Source: Scolanthus callimorphus
Taxonomy: Eukaryota > Cnidaria > Anthozoa > Actiniaria > Edwardsiidae
Length of the DNA stretch: 64,000 bases
NCBI GenBank assembly: GCA_033964015.1
Contig: CM066924.1
Location: forward strand, 1,364,001 to 1,428,000
Reading direction: 5' to 3'
A model generated the notes under the pieces. That model was not told the DNA's origin. It was given only the letters and a program-made list of their open reading frames with translations, and searched no databases. Positions 49,388 through 53,464 of this stretch are shown here, piece by piece; the stretch's first letter is position 1; the number at the start of each line of letters is the position of its first letter. The position numbers and the translations under genes were made by a program.

Positions 49388-50326
49388 GCTGATTACCTCC
49401 GCTGGTCATTGATGCGTCATCAAAACTTCAAATCAGGATTTGCACAAATATTGTCAATAGACCTGCCAGATCCGCTAAAGACGTTTACCTCGTGTTGCAT
49501 CCATTCAGATGGCATGATGATTTAAGAGAATACAATTATATATTATTCTGACACACGACCGAGTGCTTCCAAGTATGTATGAAAATGAACATGGACATCT
49601 CCCAGATCAATTATCAAGTGTTCTGTATTGGGTGGCAGCAAGATTTGCTCCAGTGTTTTTTTTTTTCGGGTATTTGATTTTTTTGGCCAGCGGGATTCCT
49701 GTGTCGCGAACACAGGAAACCCGCACGCCAAAAAGTCAAATTCCGAAAAAAAAAACACTGGAGAGCTGGCTCGCAGGCTGCAACAAAATGTGAACACTTT
49801 TTTAGCCGATTTAGTCTATTTCACGAATAGTCACTCAAAATCGTATTTCATCTTATAGGAACTGGAGCCAAGCGTTGGTGCCGAGTTGAGCAAGTTGTGG
49901 GATCACGATCTTTACAACAGTCCGTCTAGATACGTCCGGCAAGCCAGCGGTGCTGCCAACAATAACAGGCGCGGCAAGCCCCCAGAACCCAACACAGGCA
50001 GCCCGGCAAAGTGGCAGCAGGGAATATCGCCCGCCATGCAGCAGCCAGCGGCTTACCAAGCAGTGTATGCGCCTCATACCGCGTCCATGCCAATCCCAGT
50101 GCCAGTTCCCTCGCCACATTCACGTCACACTCTGCTCCAGGCCTACCCTCGGCCAGCTATGGCCGCGCCGCAGCCTGTGCCTATTCGGGCCCAGGCTCCC
50201 TATGCCGTGCAACCGCACATGCGCAATGCGAGATATCCGAGTCACGTGCCTGGAGGTATGCCACCTCAGCAGGGTCGAACTGCGCATGTCATGAGGCCTG
50301 GATCGTATCCTCCACCGAAGAGATAG
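12580..50326 (+). CDS. YTHDC2: YTHDC2: 3'-5' RNA helicase with R3H, ankyrin and YTH m6A-reader domains (45 coding exons)
   Basis: The order R3H, RecA1, ankyrin repeats, RecA2, winged-helix/HA2, OB-fold and YTH is specific to YTHDC2. Nearly all exon joins keep phase with GT-AG borders, and the product is about 1,669 residues (human is about 1,430); the excess lies mainly in an acidic insert and a Pro/Gln-rich tail. Known vertebrate YTHDC2 is a cytoplasmic ATP-driven 3'-5' RNA helicase that binds m6A RNA, interacts with XRN1 and MEIOC, and is needed for meiotic progression; conservation of that role here is inference. Three single-base frame breaks occur: one extra A in the run 12649-12653, one missing G after 28543, and one missing base near the GGG at 40361-40363. 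Because splice sites and domains are otherwise intact I treat these as sequence errors, not pseudogene decay. The start ATG lies in CAAGATGGCGGACGAG. Confidence 0.97.
13516..13690. mobile_element. Decayed MITE-like element, family A
   Basis: It keeps the order of the family A element (ACATATGACTGTGAAAAGTC ... TGTACCACATCAGTGCC ... TCACACTCA) but is much diverged, with many CG-to-TG changes as expected from old methylation-driven decay. It sits in YTHDC2 intron 1. Confidence 0.55.
15050..15250. mobile_element. MITE-like element with TGTGGTTCCAGAAA ends
   Basis: The left end GTGTGGTTCCAGAAATTATC and the right end ATATTTTCTGGAACCACACA are inverted copies, with G-rich internal repeats (GGAAATTCTGGAGGGGTGGG) also arranged as inverted pairs. 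It lies in YTHDC2 intron 4. A half-copy is near 10317-10370. Confidence 0.7.
15464..18139 (+). CDS. YTHDC2: YTHDC2 exons 5-8: RecA1 helicase domain (residues ~188-344)
   Basis: Exons: 15464-15508, 15917-16083, 17032-17134 and 17983-18139. Visible DExH motifs: Walker [11 protein letters not shown] (motif I), [17 protein letters not shown] (Ia), [18 protein letters not shown] (Ib), [14 protein letters not shown] (motif II, DEIH in place of DEAH/DEVH) and LILMSAALD (motif III, SAA). The intron before exon 8 is dominated by an ~800-bp CT-rich repeat. Exon 8 ends CCAGTTATCCACG before GTAAAAT, and that junction is copied repeatedly downstream. Confidence 0.95.
16096..16190. mobile_element. Fragment of MITE-like family B
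   Basis: The segment starting ACCCAGAGCTCCACCGCTCG matches one end of the complete family B copies at 34845, 35687 and 57262. The other end is missing. It begins just after the exon 6 donor of YTHDC2. Confidence 0.5.
17195..17962 (+). repeat. CT-rich polypyrimidine minisatellite, about five units of ~160-170 bp
   Basis: The plus strand is almost entirely C and T for about 770 bases. A higher-order unit recurs at roughly 160-170 bp, marked by CATCCCTACCCCTTCTCC and later CGTTATTCTCCCACTC. The array ends about 20 bases before the exon 8 acceptor of YTHDC2. Long ORFs of Ser/Pro/Leu in all three plus frames are by-products of the composition. Confidence 0.9.
18131..18306 (+). repeat. 22-bp tandem repeat seeded on the exon 8 5' splice junction
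   Basis: About eight copies of TTATCCACGGTAAAATGTTC follow each other. The first copy spans the true end of exon 8 (TTATCCACG) and its donor (GTAAAAT). Several later copies keep an intact CACGGTAAAA or CACGGTGAAA donor-like sequence. Confidence 0.85.
18378..21469 (+). CDS. YTHDC2: YTHDC2 exons 9-13: end of RecA1 and long acidic insert (residues ~345-624)
   Basis: Exons: 18378-18432, 19248-19300, 19368-19619, 19739-20148 and 21401-21469. Exon 9 is very short and encodes [17 protein letters not shown]; exon 10 encodes [17 protein letters not shown]. Exons 11-12 are a low-complexity acidic region, first [14 protein letters not shown] and then a long Asp/Val/Gly/Asn-rich stretch of about 130 residues. 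Exon 13 ([20 protein letters not shown]) leads back to the conserved part. The insert is much longer than the corresponding spacer of human YTHDC2 as I recall it. Exons 9 and 10 are inferred from reading phase and homology. Confidence 0.9.
18449..18842. repeat. 21-bp minisatellite (CTACAAACTGGGTTCCCACA), about 19 copies
   Basis: The unit repeats with occasional indels and base changes (TTGG for TGGG, TATAAA for TACAAA). It begins about 17 bases after the exon 9 donor of YTHDC2. Because 21 is a multiple of three, open frames appear on both strands but have no start context or conservation. A lone diverged unit lies near 19150. Confidence 0.9.
20343..20790. mobile_element. Inverted-repeat element with C/G-run ends
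   Basis: The left end has ACCCGGGGGGGACTTCCCA and TTCAGACGGGGGTGCTCG; the right end carries CGAGCACCCCCGTCTAAAA and GGGAGTCCCCCC in reverse complement. The interior has repeats of the word CTATCCCTTAGG and related TTTTAGGG forms. It lies in YTHDC2 intron 12. Confidence 0.7.
21940..22050. mobile_element. Short inverted-repeat element (AAGCCTGGTTTCCATATAGT ends)
   Basis: Arms of about 45 bases face each other around a small centre with ATTGGAATTATTC; the right arm ends TTGAAACTAGGCTTTAG. It lies in YTHDC2 intron 13. Confidence 0.65.
22122..25949 (+). CDS. YTHDC2: YTHDC2 exons 14-17: ankyrin repeats inserted in the helicase core (residues ~625-748)
   Basis: Exons: 22122-22179, 22727-22856, 23915-23980 and 25832-25949. 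After [20 protein letters not shown] come two ankyrin repeats: [19 protein letters not shown] with LGANPHIRE, then [17 protein letters not shown]. Exon 17 continues to [16 protein letters not shown]. In mammals this insert between RecA1 and RecA2 contacts XRN1. The intron between exons 16 and 17 carries the large 88-bp tandem array. Confidence 0.95.
22970..23226. mobile_element. MITE-like element with ~80-bp terminal inverted repeats
   Basis: The left arm reads ACAGCCGATTGCGTTTGAGC and continues through TTTTACCCTAACAGTTCGCA; the right arm is its near-perfect reverse complement ending AAACGCAATCGGCTGT. The centre holds AAAATAAACATGGCGGTTGC. It lies in YTHDC2 intron 15. Confidence 0.75.
24150..25775 (+). 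repeat. Large ~88-bp tandem array (about 18 copies) with dimeric higher-order structure
   Basis: Each unit contains GATTATGTGCTATTTTTAG, then CAGGAGTCCATTACTAGGA and CACATTAGGACT. In the middle of the array two unit types alternate, one with GGAGTGGCGATCTTTCAC or GGAGTGACGATCTTACAC and one with GGAATGACGATTCTTCAC, making a ~177-bp dimer. At the right end units become a single type. The array occupies most of the intron between YTHDC2 exons 16 and 17. It has no similarity to the neighbouring exon ends. Confidence 0.93.
25985..26340 (+). repeat. Three-fold repeat of a GCGAGGAGGTTCTATCTTAC block with TTGATT/TTGTTT microsatellite
   Basis: Blocks at about 26015, 26095 and 26310 share (G)CGAGGAGGTTCTATCTTACAG or a close variant, separated by TTTG and ATTG runs. 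The words TATATTCATAAAGCATACCT bound the whole at about 25996 and 26287, suggesting an old duplication in the intron after YTHDC2 exon 17. Confidence 0.6.
26334..26596. mobile_element. MITE-like element, family C (GGACACATGTAGCGCGCAAC ends)
   Basis: Termini are inverted copies of CTAAACTAGGACACATGTAG. Internal ACATTTTG/GAAACAT words are also arranged symmetrically. Other copies are at 28735-28955 and 38562-38845, all within YTHDC2 introns. Confidence 0.7.
26673..32614 (+). CDS. YTHDC2: YTHDC2 exons 18-24: RecA2 helicase domain (residues ~749-917)
   Basis: Exons: 26673-26730, 28037-28127, 28537-28587, 29098-29133, 29556-29636, 31494-31576 and 32509-32614 (to the first donor). Motif IV region [13 protein letters not shown]; exon 20 encodes [14 protein letters not shown] but its first five codons need one more G after 28543 to keep frame; motif [14 protein letters not shown] with [10 protein letters not shown]; motif [14 protein letters not shown], split across exons 23/24. 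Exon 24 ends PELLRVPLQ before CAG/GTAAGT, the unit that is multiplied eleven-fold. The alternative of reading on through the array is described under findings. Confidence 0.93.
26868..27055. mobile_element. Inverted-repeat element with GGCGCATAAATACAGTGGGA ends
   Basis: The left arm starts GGCGCATAAATACAGTGGGA and the right arm ends TCCCACTGTATTTATGCGCC, with GTTGTGAATACC and GGTATTCACAAC further in. Related sequence occurs in the big palindrome near 53015-53045 and 62095-62215. Confidence 0.7.
27238..27312. repeat. 75-bp interspersed repeat also present at 1981-2056
   Basis: The block GTCATGTACAGAAGACAGCT and the following TATTGGCGTTCCAATGACCA are nearly identical between the two places 25 kb apart. 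The element boundaries are unclear. Confidence 0.6.
27336..27618. repeat. Near-perfect palindrome, arms about 130 bp
   Basis: The left arm runs from ACTACCGAAATCACTAAACT to CAAACAATGGAAAAG and the right arm mirrors it from TTTCCATTGTTTG to AGTTTAGTGATTTCGGTAGT with only a few mismatches and a centre of about ten bases. This is the least decayed hairpin in the window, so it is probably young. Confidence 0.85.
27629..27880. mobile_element. Inverted-repeat element with AAAAAGATCCATTGTCCAAT ends
   Basis: The left end AAAAAGATCCATTGTCCAAT is mirrored by GGATAATGGATCTTTTT at the right, with TAGCGAAAGGAAAAT and TTTTTCTTTCGCTA just inside. It directly follows the palindrome at 27336-27618. Confidence 0.65.
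27940..28012. repeat. Short repeat with CTCCGCTCTGCGGCC hairpin, also at 61490-61565
   Basis: Both places contain CTCCGCTCTGCGGCCTT followed by GGCCGCTAAGGAGCTCCGC or a close variant, preceded by similar TTGTATT..TTCCTG words. The CGGAGC pairing can fold into a hairpin. It is non-coding in both places; origin unknown. Confidence 0.5.
28735..28955. mobile_element. MITE-like element, family C, second copy
   Basis: It begins AGCCCTGGCTCAGCTAGGAC and ends with GCGCGCTACATGTGTCCTAG followed by TTTAGCCG, matching the family C termini in inverted order. It lies in the intron after YTHDC2 exon 20. Confidence 0.7.
29703..29932. mobile_element. MITE-like element with AGACTGCTTGCAGCCCCTTC ends
   Basis: The left arm AGACTGCTTGCAGCCCCTTC and the right arm GAAGGGGCTGCAAGCAGTCT are exact reverse complements. 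Inner pairs GACGTCC/GGACGT-like and CGCGCTTCGATTTGTTTACA are also mirrored. It lies in the intron after YTHDC2 exon 22. Confidence 0.8.
30495..30690. mobile_element. Inverted-repeat element (GGCTGCAGAAACCTGTCC...)
   Basis: Halves containing GGAAAAGCTGAATTTCCCA and TGGGAATTTCAGCTTTTCC face each other, with GGAAAGTGTTCCGAATTC and AATCCGAACACTTCTC inside and CTGCAGAAAC near both ends. A related copy lies at about 52090-52225. Confidence 0.65.
30864..30983 (-). CDS. Unidentified 39-codon ORF on the strand opposite YTHDC2
   Basis: From ATG at 30983 to TGA at 30864 it encodes a peptide starting [18 protein letters not shown] and continuing through a charged stretch ([12 protein letters not shown]) to LPASFIAQP. 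The frame is open about 55 bases further upstream without an ATG. The composition looks like real protein and not repeat translation, but I recognise no family. It may be a remnant of a mobile-element gene or a processed fragment inside the YTHDC2 intron. Confidence 0.25.
   Translation of the reverse strand: MTAQPISIYDPRGLMQEVRNEIRRLRTRDKLPASFIAQP
31112..31442. mobile_element. Two family A MITE-like elements joined head to head
   Basis: One copy runs 31112-31294 and a second, in the opposite orientation and sharing its edge, runs to 31442. Both have the ATAGAGCAGATTTCGTATGA type terminus and the GC-rich CCGTACCGCGAC interior. Together they make a nested hairpin about 50 bases before exon 23 of YTHDC2. 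Confidence 0.75.
32139..32205. repeat. Microsatellite of the word ACGTGACATG
   Basis: About six to seven imperfect copies of a ten-base unit (ACGTGACATG, ACGTGATATG, ACGTGACTTT). It lies in the intron before YTHDC2 exon 24. Confidence 0.75.
32551..33516 (+). repeat. Eleven in-frame 90-bp copies of the YTHDC2 exon 24 end with its 5' splice site
   Basis: Each unit starts CACGTGAGATTCGAAAGTCT, passes through GAACTACTTAGGGTACCCCT and reaches ACAG/GTAAGTCAGATGTCAC. The first unit (32551) is the genuine end of exon 24; ten more follow. Units 1-7, 9 and 10 have CAG/GTAAGT, unit 8 has AAG/GTAAGT, and unit 11 has CTG/GTAATT. The 90-bp period keeps frame and there is no stop from 32543 to 33604. Three sequence sites (CAAGTG/CAAGTA/CGAGTG, GCCAGGTG/GCCATGTG, and TCTGCAG/TCTACAG) mark a partly repeating order of unit types, so blocks of three to four units were duplicated together. 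Confidence 0.97.
34144..37833 (+). CDS. YTHDC2: YTHDC2 exons 25-30: winged-helix / HA2 region (residues ~918-1115)
   Basis: Exons: 34144-34263, 35205-35247, 36032-36154, 36788-36894, 37394-37488 and 37728-37833. Diagnostic strings are [85 protein letters not shown] and [19 protein letters not shown]. Phases join without a break. The ends of exons 27 and 28 are each copied several times in the introns that follow. Confidence 0.95.
34505..34680. mobile_element. MITE-like element with GGCGTAGCCAGGA ends
   Basis: GCGGCGTAGCCAGGAATTTC at the left is mirrored by CCGGCTACGCCCCTG at the right, with AGTGAAAACATGGGACG and long C runs between. A further single end (GGGGCGTATCCAGGAT) is seen near 63670. 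Confidence 0.7.
34845..35064. mobile_element. MITE-like family B, complete copy
   Basis: Ends CATTCTCGTACCCAGAGCTC and GAGCTCTGGGTTCGAGAATG are inverted copies. The interior includes TTGGAGCATGCGCTAAAAGG and CGCATGCGTCAGTGGCTGTC. It lies in the intron between YTHDC2 exons 25 and 26. Confidence 0.8.
35687..35912. mobile_element. MITE-like family B, complete copy, opposite orientation
   Basis: Same termini as the copy at 34845 but with the interior in reverse order (GACGCATGCGCAAGATTTAA, then GCGCGTGCTCCAACG). The left end has a small duplication of ATTCTTGAACCC. It lies in the intron between YTHDC2 exons 26 and 27. Confidence 0.8.
36115..36680 (+). repeat. Five copies of the YTHDC2 exon 27 end and donor, units ~90-145 bp
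   Basis: The exon end CCCTGGCCTATAGGGAGCCT/TGTAAGTACT is followed by copies at about 36210, 36350, 36490 and 36630, each with CTGG(C/T)CTATAG(G/T)GAACC and then TGTAAGTACT (TGTTAGTACT in the first copy). Each is followed by GATAGTACGAGA and TGATTGGT words. The copies are diverged, so the array is older than that at exon 24. Confidence 0.88.
36851..37300 (+). repeat. About six decaying copies of the YTHDC2 exon 28 end and donor
   Basis: The exon end TGGATCAGTACAGCGATCAC and AAGGCCTTTAGG/GTAAGAAATA recurs almost exactly at about 36931 and 37069 and in more decayed form near 36990, 37155 and 37243. Four copies besides the genuine one keep at least part of the GGGTAAGAAATAGG block; units are roughly 60-80 bp. 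Confidence 0.85.
38272..41067 (+). CDS. YTHDC2: YTHDC2 exons 31-34: OB-fold region (residues ~1116-1305)
   Basis: Exons: 38272-38342, 39468-39605, 40168-40431 and 40972-41067. Exon 31 encodes [16 protein letters not shown], exon 32 VRLHTSSIL and [13 protein letters not shown], exon 33 the [16 protein letters not shown] segment and an acidic serine stretch [10 protein letters not shown], and exon 34 [16 protein letters not shown]. Exon 33 needs one extra base near 40361-40363 to reach the conserved MDDWISMM frame before the donor at 40431. A partial copy of the exon 32 acceptor side lies upstream at about 39305-39350. Confidence 0.92.
38562..38845. mobile_element. MITE-like element, family C, third copy
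   Basis: It begins AGCCCTGGCTAAAATAGGAC and ends CGCGTTACATGTGTCCTAGT, with an internal mirrored GAAACATT pair. It lies in the intron after YTHDC2 exon 31. Confidence 0.7.
39195..39470 (+). repeat. Tandem duplication including the acceptor and start of YTHDC2 exon 32
   Basis: About 150 bp is present twice: CTACTAGTAG, CAACCAATCAGA, AATAGACCACTAG and the acceptor CCTCGCACAG or CCTCACACAG followed by AAAGAGTCCAAGGT. The right copy is the real exon 32; the left copy keeps about 40 bases of exon sequence and then runs into CTAT repeats. Confidence 0.8.
40620..40805. mobile_element. Inverted-repeat element with CCCATTTCAGATCACGTG arms
   Basis: GCTTTCCCATTTCAGATCAC at the left is mirrored by GCGATCTGAAATGGGCAAAA at the right, with GAGTATTCTCTCTTT and AAAGAGAGAATACTC inside. 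A half-copy occurs at about 51960-52065. Confidence 0.7.
41090..41330. mobile_element. Inverted-repeat element with AAAGAGCCTGTTTCAGCCGC end
   Basis: AAAGAGCCTGTTTCAGCCGC at the left is mirrored by GGCTGACACAGGCTCTTTA at the right; GGAAATGGATGC/GCATCCATTTCC-type words link it to a related segment at about 28330-28460. It lies just after YTHDC2 exon 34. Confidence 0.6.
41330..43110. other. Long intron between YTHDC2 exons 34 and 35; no gene seen
   Basis: No coding exon is recognisable. There is one inverted pair around GGAGAGTAATTTACTG (about 42938) and CAGTAAATTACTCTCC (about 43038). The remainder is AT-rich with no clear feature. Confidence 0.5.
43114..45546 (+). CDS. YTHDC2: YTHDC2 exons 35-39: linker to the YTH domain (residues ~1306-1397)
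   Basis: Exons: 43114-43204, 43737-43770, 44165-44202, 44368-44414 and 45480-45546. Exon 35 ([15 protein letters not shown]) is conserved; the others are short and encode a basic, Ser/Pro/Arg-rich low-complexity linker, as in vertebrate YTHDC2. Placement of exons 36-39 rests on splice borders and phase only, so these four are less certain than the rest. Confidence 0.78.
44975..45465 (-). mobile_element. 3' fragment of a LINE (reverse-transcriptase C-terminus)
   Basis: On the minus strand the fragment encodes [20 protein letters not shown] and, after one frame change, [20 protein letters not shown] before a stop. This is the usual C-terminal end of CR1/L2-group reverse transcriptases. It ends with a TACC-type tail at about 44980-44995. 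It is 5'-truncated, as is typical, and lies in the intron before YTHDC2 exon 39. Confidence 0.75.
45593..45662. repeat. AAAAG microsatellite
   Basis: About a dozen copies of AAAAG with small changes, right after YTHDC2 exon 39. Confidence 0.9.
46245..46505. mobile_element. Inverted-repeat element (GTGCTCTCTGCTTTCTTACA arms)
   Basis: TGCTCTCTGCTTTCTTACAA followed by ACACTCGGGG is mirrored by CCCCCTCGTGTTTGTAAGAA and AGCAGAGAGCA; CTGATAAAACTT pairs with AAGTTTTGATCAG-like sequence in the centre. It lies in the intron before YTHDC2 exon 40. Confidence 0.65.
46652..50326 (+). CDS. YTHDC2: YTHDC2 exons 40-45: YTH m6A-reader domain and Pro/Gln-rich C-terminus (residues ~1398-1669)
   Basis: Exons: 46652-46710, 47065-47118, 47508-47562, 48060-48156, 48275-48359 and 49859-50326 (TAG at 50324). 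The YTH fold begins [17 protein letters not shown]. The Trp in KGIWATT and the Trp in VEWVRK occupy the positions of the m6A aromatic cage in YTH proteins. [38 protein letters not shown] and ELEPSVG complete the domain. The last exon adds about 130 residues rich in Pro, Gln, Ala and Arg that are absent from the short human C-terminus; this tail is probably disordered. Confidence 0.96.
48752..48898. mobile_element. Short MITE-like element with TAGCCTGCTGGCAGGC end
   Basis: TAGCCTGCTGGCAGGC and TACTGGGTGT at the left are mirrored by ACACCCAGTACCGCC and GCAAGCAGGCTA at the right, and GCGCCATCTTGGA pairs with TCCAAGATGGCGC in the centre. It lies in the last YTHDC2 intron. Confidence 0.75.
48899..49386 (+). 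mobile_element. 3' fragment of a LINE with ATT tail
   Basis: The plus strand encodes [20 protein letters not shown] and [20 protein letters not shown], a standard reverse-transcriptase C-terminus, followed by an AT-rich 3' end and an (ATT)n tail at 49354-49384. The 5' part is missing. It differs in family from the copy at 44975. Confidence 0.8.
49640..49778. repeat. Hairpin with arms around TTTGATTTTTTTGGCC / GGCGTGCGGG
   Basis: CTCCAGTGTTTTTTTTTTTC at the left is mirrored by GAAAAAAAAAACACTGGAG at the right, and ATTCCTGTGTCGCGAACACA forms the loop. It lies about 80 bases before the last YTHDC2 exon. Confidence 0.7.
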
Positions 50327-52824
50327 TGGACGCCATTTTAAATTTGAATAATATAAATTATATTTGCCTAACGTCTGTTTTTGGTTTGATTTCTACTGTG
50401 TTTTCATAATTCTATAACCTCAGCACCGGCTAATTGTGTTTTCAAAGCGTTCCTGAATCAAACACCTAAGTAACCCTGTCGCTTTTGCACTTCTGAGTGA
50501 TGTTTGTTGGTGCTAAGTTTTAGTTGTGCGATCGAAGCACATGTCCCTGATCGAAAACAAGCTCCTAAAGCCCGGTTTGACTATTGCTTGAGCGTTCGAC
50601 GAATTATGAAAGCCACAGTAAAAGAAAAAAAGCAATCTACATTTTTACAAATTTACGATATCAATCATCCTTCAATCGAACTGTTCTTACGTCAGATTTT
50701 CGGTGACATTATCACATACTTTATTCTGTCCTTTTTTTCATCTTAGTCGCTTGTAGGTGGCAAGGTGTAGTAGTGAAACATTGTCTACTGCGGTGTAGTA
50801 TAGCTACCACTAGAGTAAAAGCAATAAATTCAGGAAACATTTCTAATACAAAGTTCCGCAAACTTGTACAGTTTACTATGTCAAGGGGTCGGTTGGATAA
50901 TACAACAATATCCTACACCTCAAGACAAAGAACGAGGATAATAGAGGCAAAAGAACTCCTTTGTAGAACGAAGATAATAGAGACAAAAGCAACTACGTCA
51001 AGTCATAGTCATAGTTTATAGAGGGAAATGATTAGGAAACCTGACACCCTGTTATTGTACTATCTCTTTGTTCACTTTTTCAGAGGCATCGTTTTGTCTG
51101 TGCAGGGTCACGGTACATAAGTACCAAAATTCAGCCAAAAGATTCAATGTACCGGTACAACCAATGTATATTAGATGAGCATGAAACAAAAGATTGTGCA
51201 GGGTCAATATCACGTGATAGCCCCTTTTGACCCTTTGAAGTTTGCCGGGCTTCCCAACTATTCCACTCCATTAACTATGGTCAGTCAATGTTTTAGCTCT
51301 TCGTGCTTTAACAATTTCCACACTGTTTGCACTCTAGCAAAAACGTCGCATTTCAATATAAATGTTTATTTCTAGAACTACTTTGCAATACTTGGGTTGA
51401 AATACGTAATTATTCAAAATAAGAAACATATAAGGGATTTATATGTTTCTGTCAAAATGTATAAAGAAGCATTGTAAAAAGGAGGCGTCATTTTCAATTA
51501 GAGAAAAAATGAGCTAATGAAACTTTTATCACCCAAGTATCAGCACACTTATAAATAGACTTCTAAGAGCCTAAAATTTATTTGTTCACTTATGACTAAT
51601 ATATCTTTGGAAATAAATCCTTAATTTTCATTCACATGAAGTTTGTTTTGTACACGTGAACTCCCCGAAAGCTGCAGGTCAATATCGTCAATAGGCCTCG
51701 GCTTAGGCTTTCTGTAACACACCGAAGGATATAGTAGCTGTATTCACACTAGAGACGAAAAACTTGCCTGAGACGAGTTTTTCGTCAGAAAAAGTTCCTG
51801 TCTTATGTAAATTCTACTCAGAAACACTTACTTGTTATCTGTCTAAACTTTCTTTTTCAAAAAAATTGTTTTGCGTGATCACAGAAGAACAGGGAACCAT
51901 CTTCAAGGCGAGAAACTCGTCTGAGAGAAGTTTTCCGTCTCTAGTGTGAATACAGCTAGGTATGAATATTGAAGCCTTCCAAACAAAGAAATATTATTCA
52001 AACGAATGCCACGTGATCTGAAATGGGAAAACATTACGCCCAAGCCGAGGAGGTCTATAGTTTCTTTGCAAAACAGTGCCTGATATCAGGAAATTTCTGC
52101 AGAAACCCATCCATGGGAAAAGCTGAATTTCCCATGGTAGAAGAATGGAAAGTGTTCGGATATCCCATGGCTATCCATGTGACTCCGTACACTTCCAATG
52201 CGTGCCTTGGGAAATTCCCTGTGGATATTTCGCTACGAGTCTATGGAAGTAGGTTCCCAAGGGTGATGAACGAGGAAATGACGGGACGCAAACCGACCTT
52301 TAGTTATATTACCCTTGTAAATTAATTTAACTGAAAACGTTGGAAATATATTAGAAGTGATTTGACAAAGTTCTTTATGAATACAGGTAGAATTAGTACC
52401 GATCAGGTCACGCTTGATTATTTTGTTTTTGTCGAACTTCAAAGTGTATACGGCGCTGAGTCTGAGCACGACCCTTCTAGGGTCTCGCTGATTGGTTAAT
52501 GTAGTGTTGACGCATGCGCAGAAAGTACCCAACCACTGCAGTTCTCCAAAACTGTTTGGAGGAAATTTATGCTCTTGTGCCGCGCGGAAAATTAAATTAT
52601 AGATATTTAGTGTTCTGAAATTTTAAACTATGCGCACAATGTTTGTTGGGATAAATTTCAATACATGAACGGGAGCCCTAAAGTCACGTTTCTCGCTCTC
52701 TGATTGGCTGGAAAATAACGGTCAAAACACCGAGCGAGAAACCTGACAAATTCTCGAAACAACGTGCAGGTTTGAAGCAAACAAACACGAAAAACTCGTC
52801 ACACTTCATGAATGGACGCAAATA
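50327..52824. other. 3' flank of YTHDC2; no further gene seen
   Basis: The region just after the stop is AT-rich and contains ATAATATAAATTATAT and, near 50822, GCAATAAATTC, which could serve poly(A) addition. An element with ends AGCTGTATTCACACTAGAGA / TCTCTAGTGTGAATACAGCT lies at 51737-51958, and the half-copies mentioned elsewhere lie at 51960-52225. No coding exon is supported. Confidence 0.5.
51737..51958. mobile_element. MITE-like element with AGCTGTATTCACACTAGAGA ends
   Basis: The two termini are exact reverse complements over about 24 bases, and the next blocks (GACGAGTTTTTCGTC and CGTCTGAGAGAAGTTTTCCG) are also related. No ORF of its own. Confidence 0.8.
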
Positions 52825-53464
52825 GTAGTATCGACTCTAGAGGTTCACGCCTGACCAGTCTTTTTCTCGCGCAGGTTCACGTATCTACAGCGGGCTGCTG
52901 CCTGTGTGTTAATTTCGTCTCGGGCACTTTGGCCGAGAAAAAGAAAACAAAATTGCGACCAAGCTTACGTTTTTTACGGGATCTACTCTACCATTAATTA
53001 ATATGCATTTAATTAACGGTGCATAAATTGAGTAGGAGCTTCTCGTCGGTTCGTATTTTTTCGTATCAAATTATGGCTCCTGTTGCATGAAAGAATTCGA
53101 AACTGGACTTTGACGTTTTTGTACGCTGCGCTTTTGAAAACACCGAATGACTTTGTTTATTATTTCGGGTCAATCAAACCATATCTGAACCAAACACGGA
53201 GGAGACAGAACACGAGATGCAGTTTGAAATATTCTGCAACATTTGGTGATTTGTTTTCCTTTGAAAAAATGTAATGTATATTCGGCTGCAGGTATTTCTC
53301 ATTTGCTACCTTCCCTTCCATAATGTGTACACAGTCTGTACATGGCAGATAAAATGCGCAGAAACATAAACGCCGCAGTAAAAAAAACATCCAGTGGTGT
53401 ACTAGAGCATGCGCAGCACTGCCAGTGCAGCGAGGACTGGGTGCAACTCCCAGCTGGGTGATTC

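Noticed and set aside
12580..50326. YTHDC2 as a pseudogene because of frame breaks
   Set aside because: Only three single-base indels occur in 45 exons; all splice sites inspected are canonical, motifs are intact and the gene has long introns, so it is not a processed copy and not visibly decayed.
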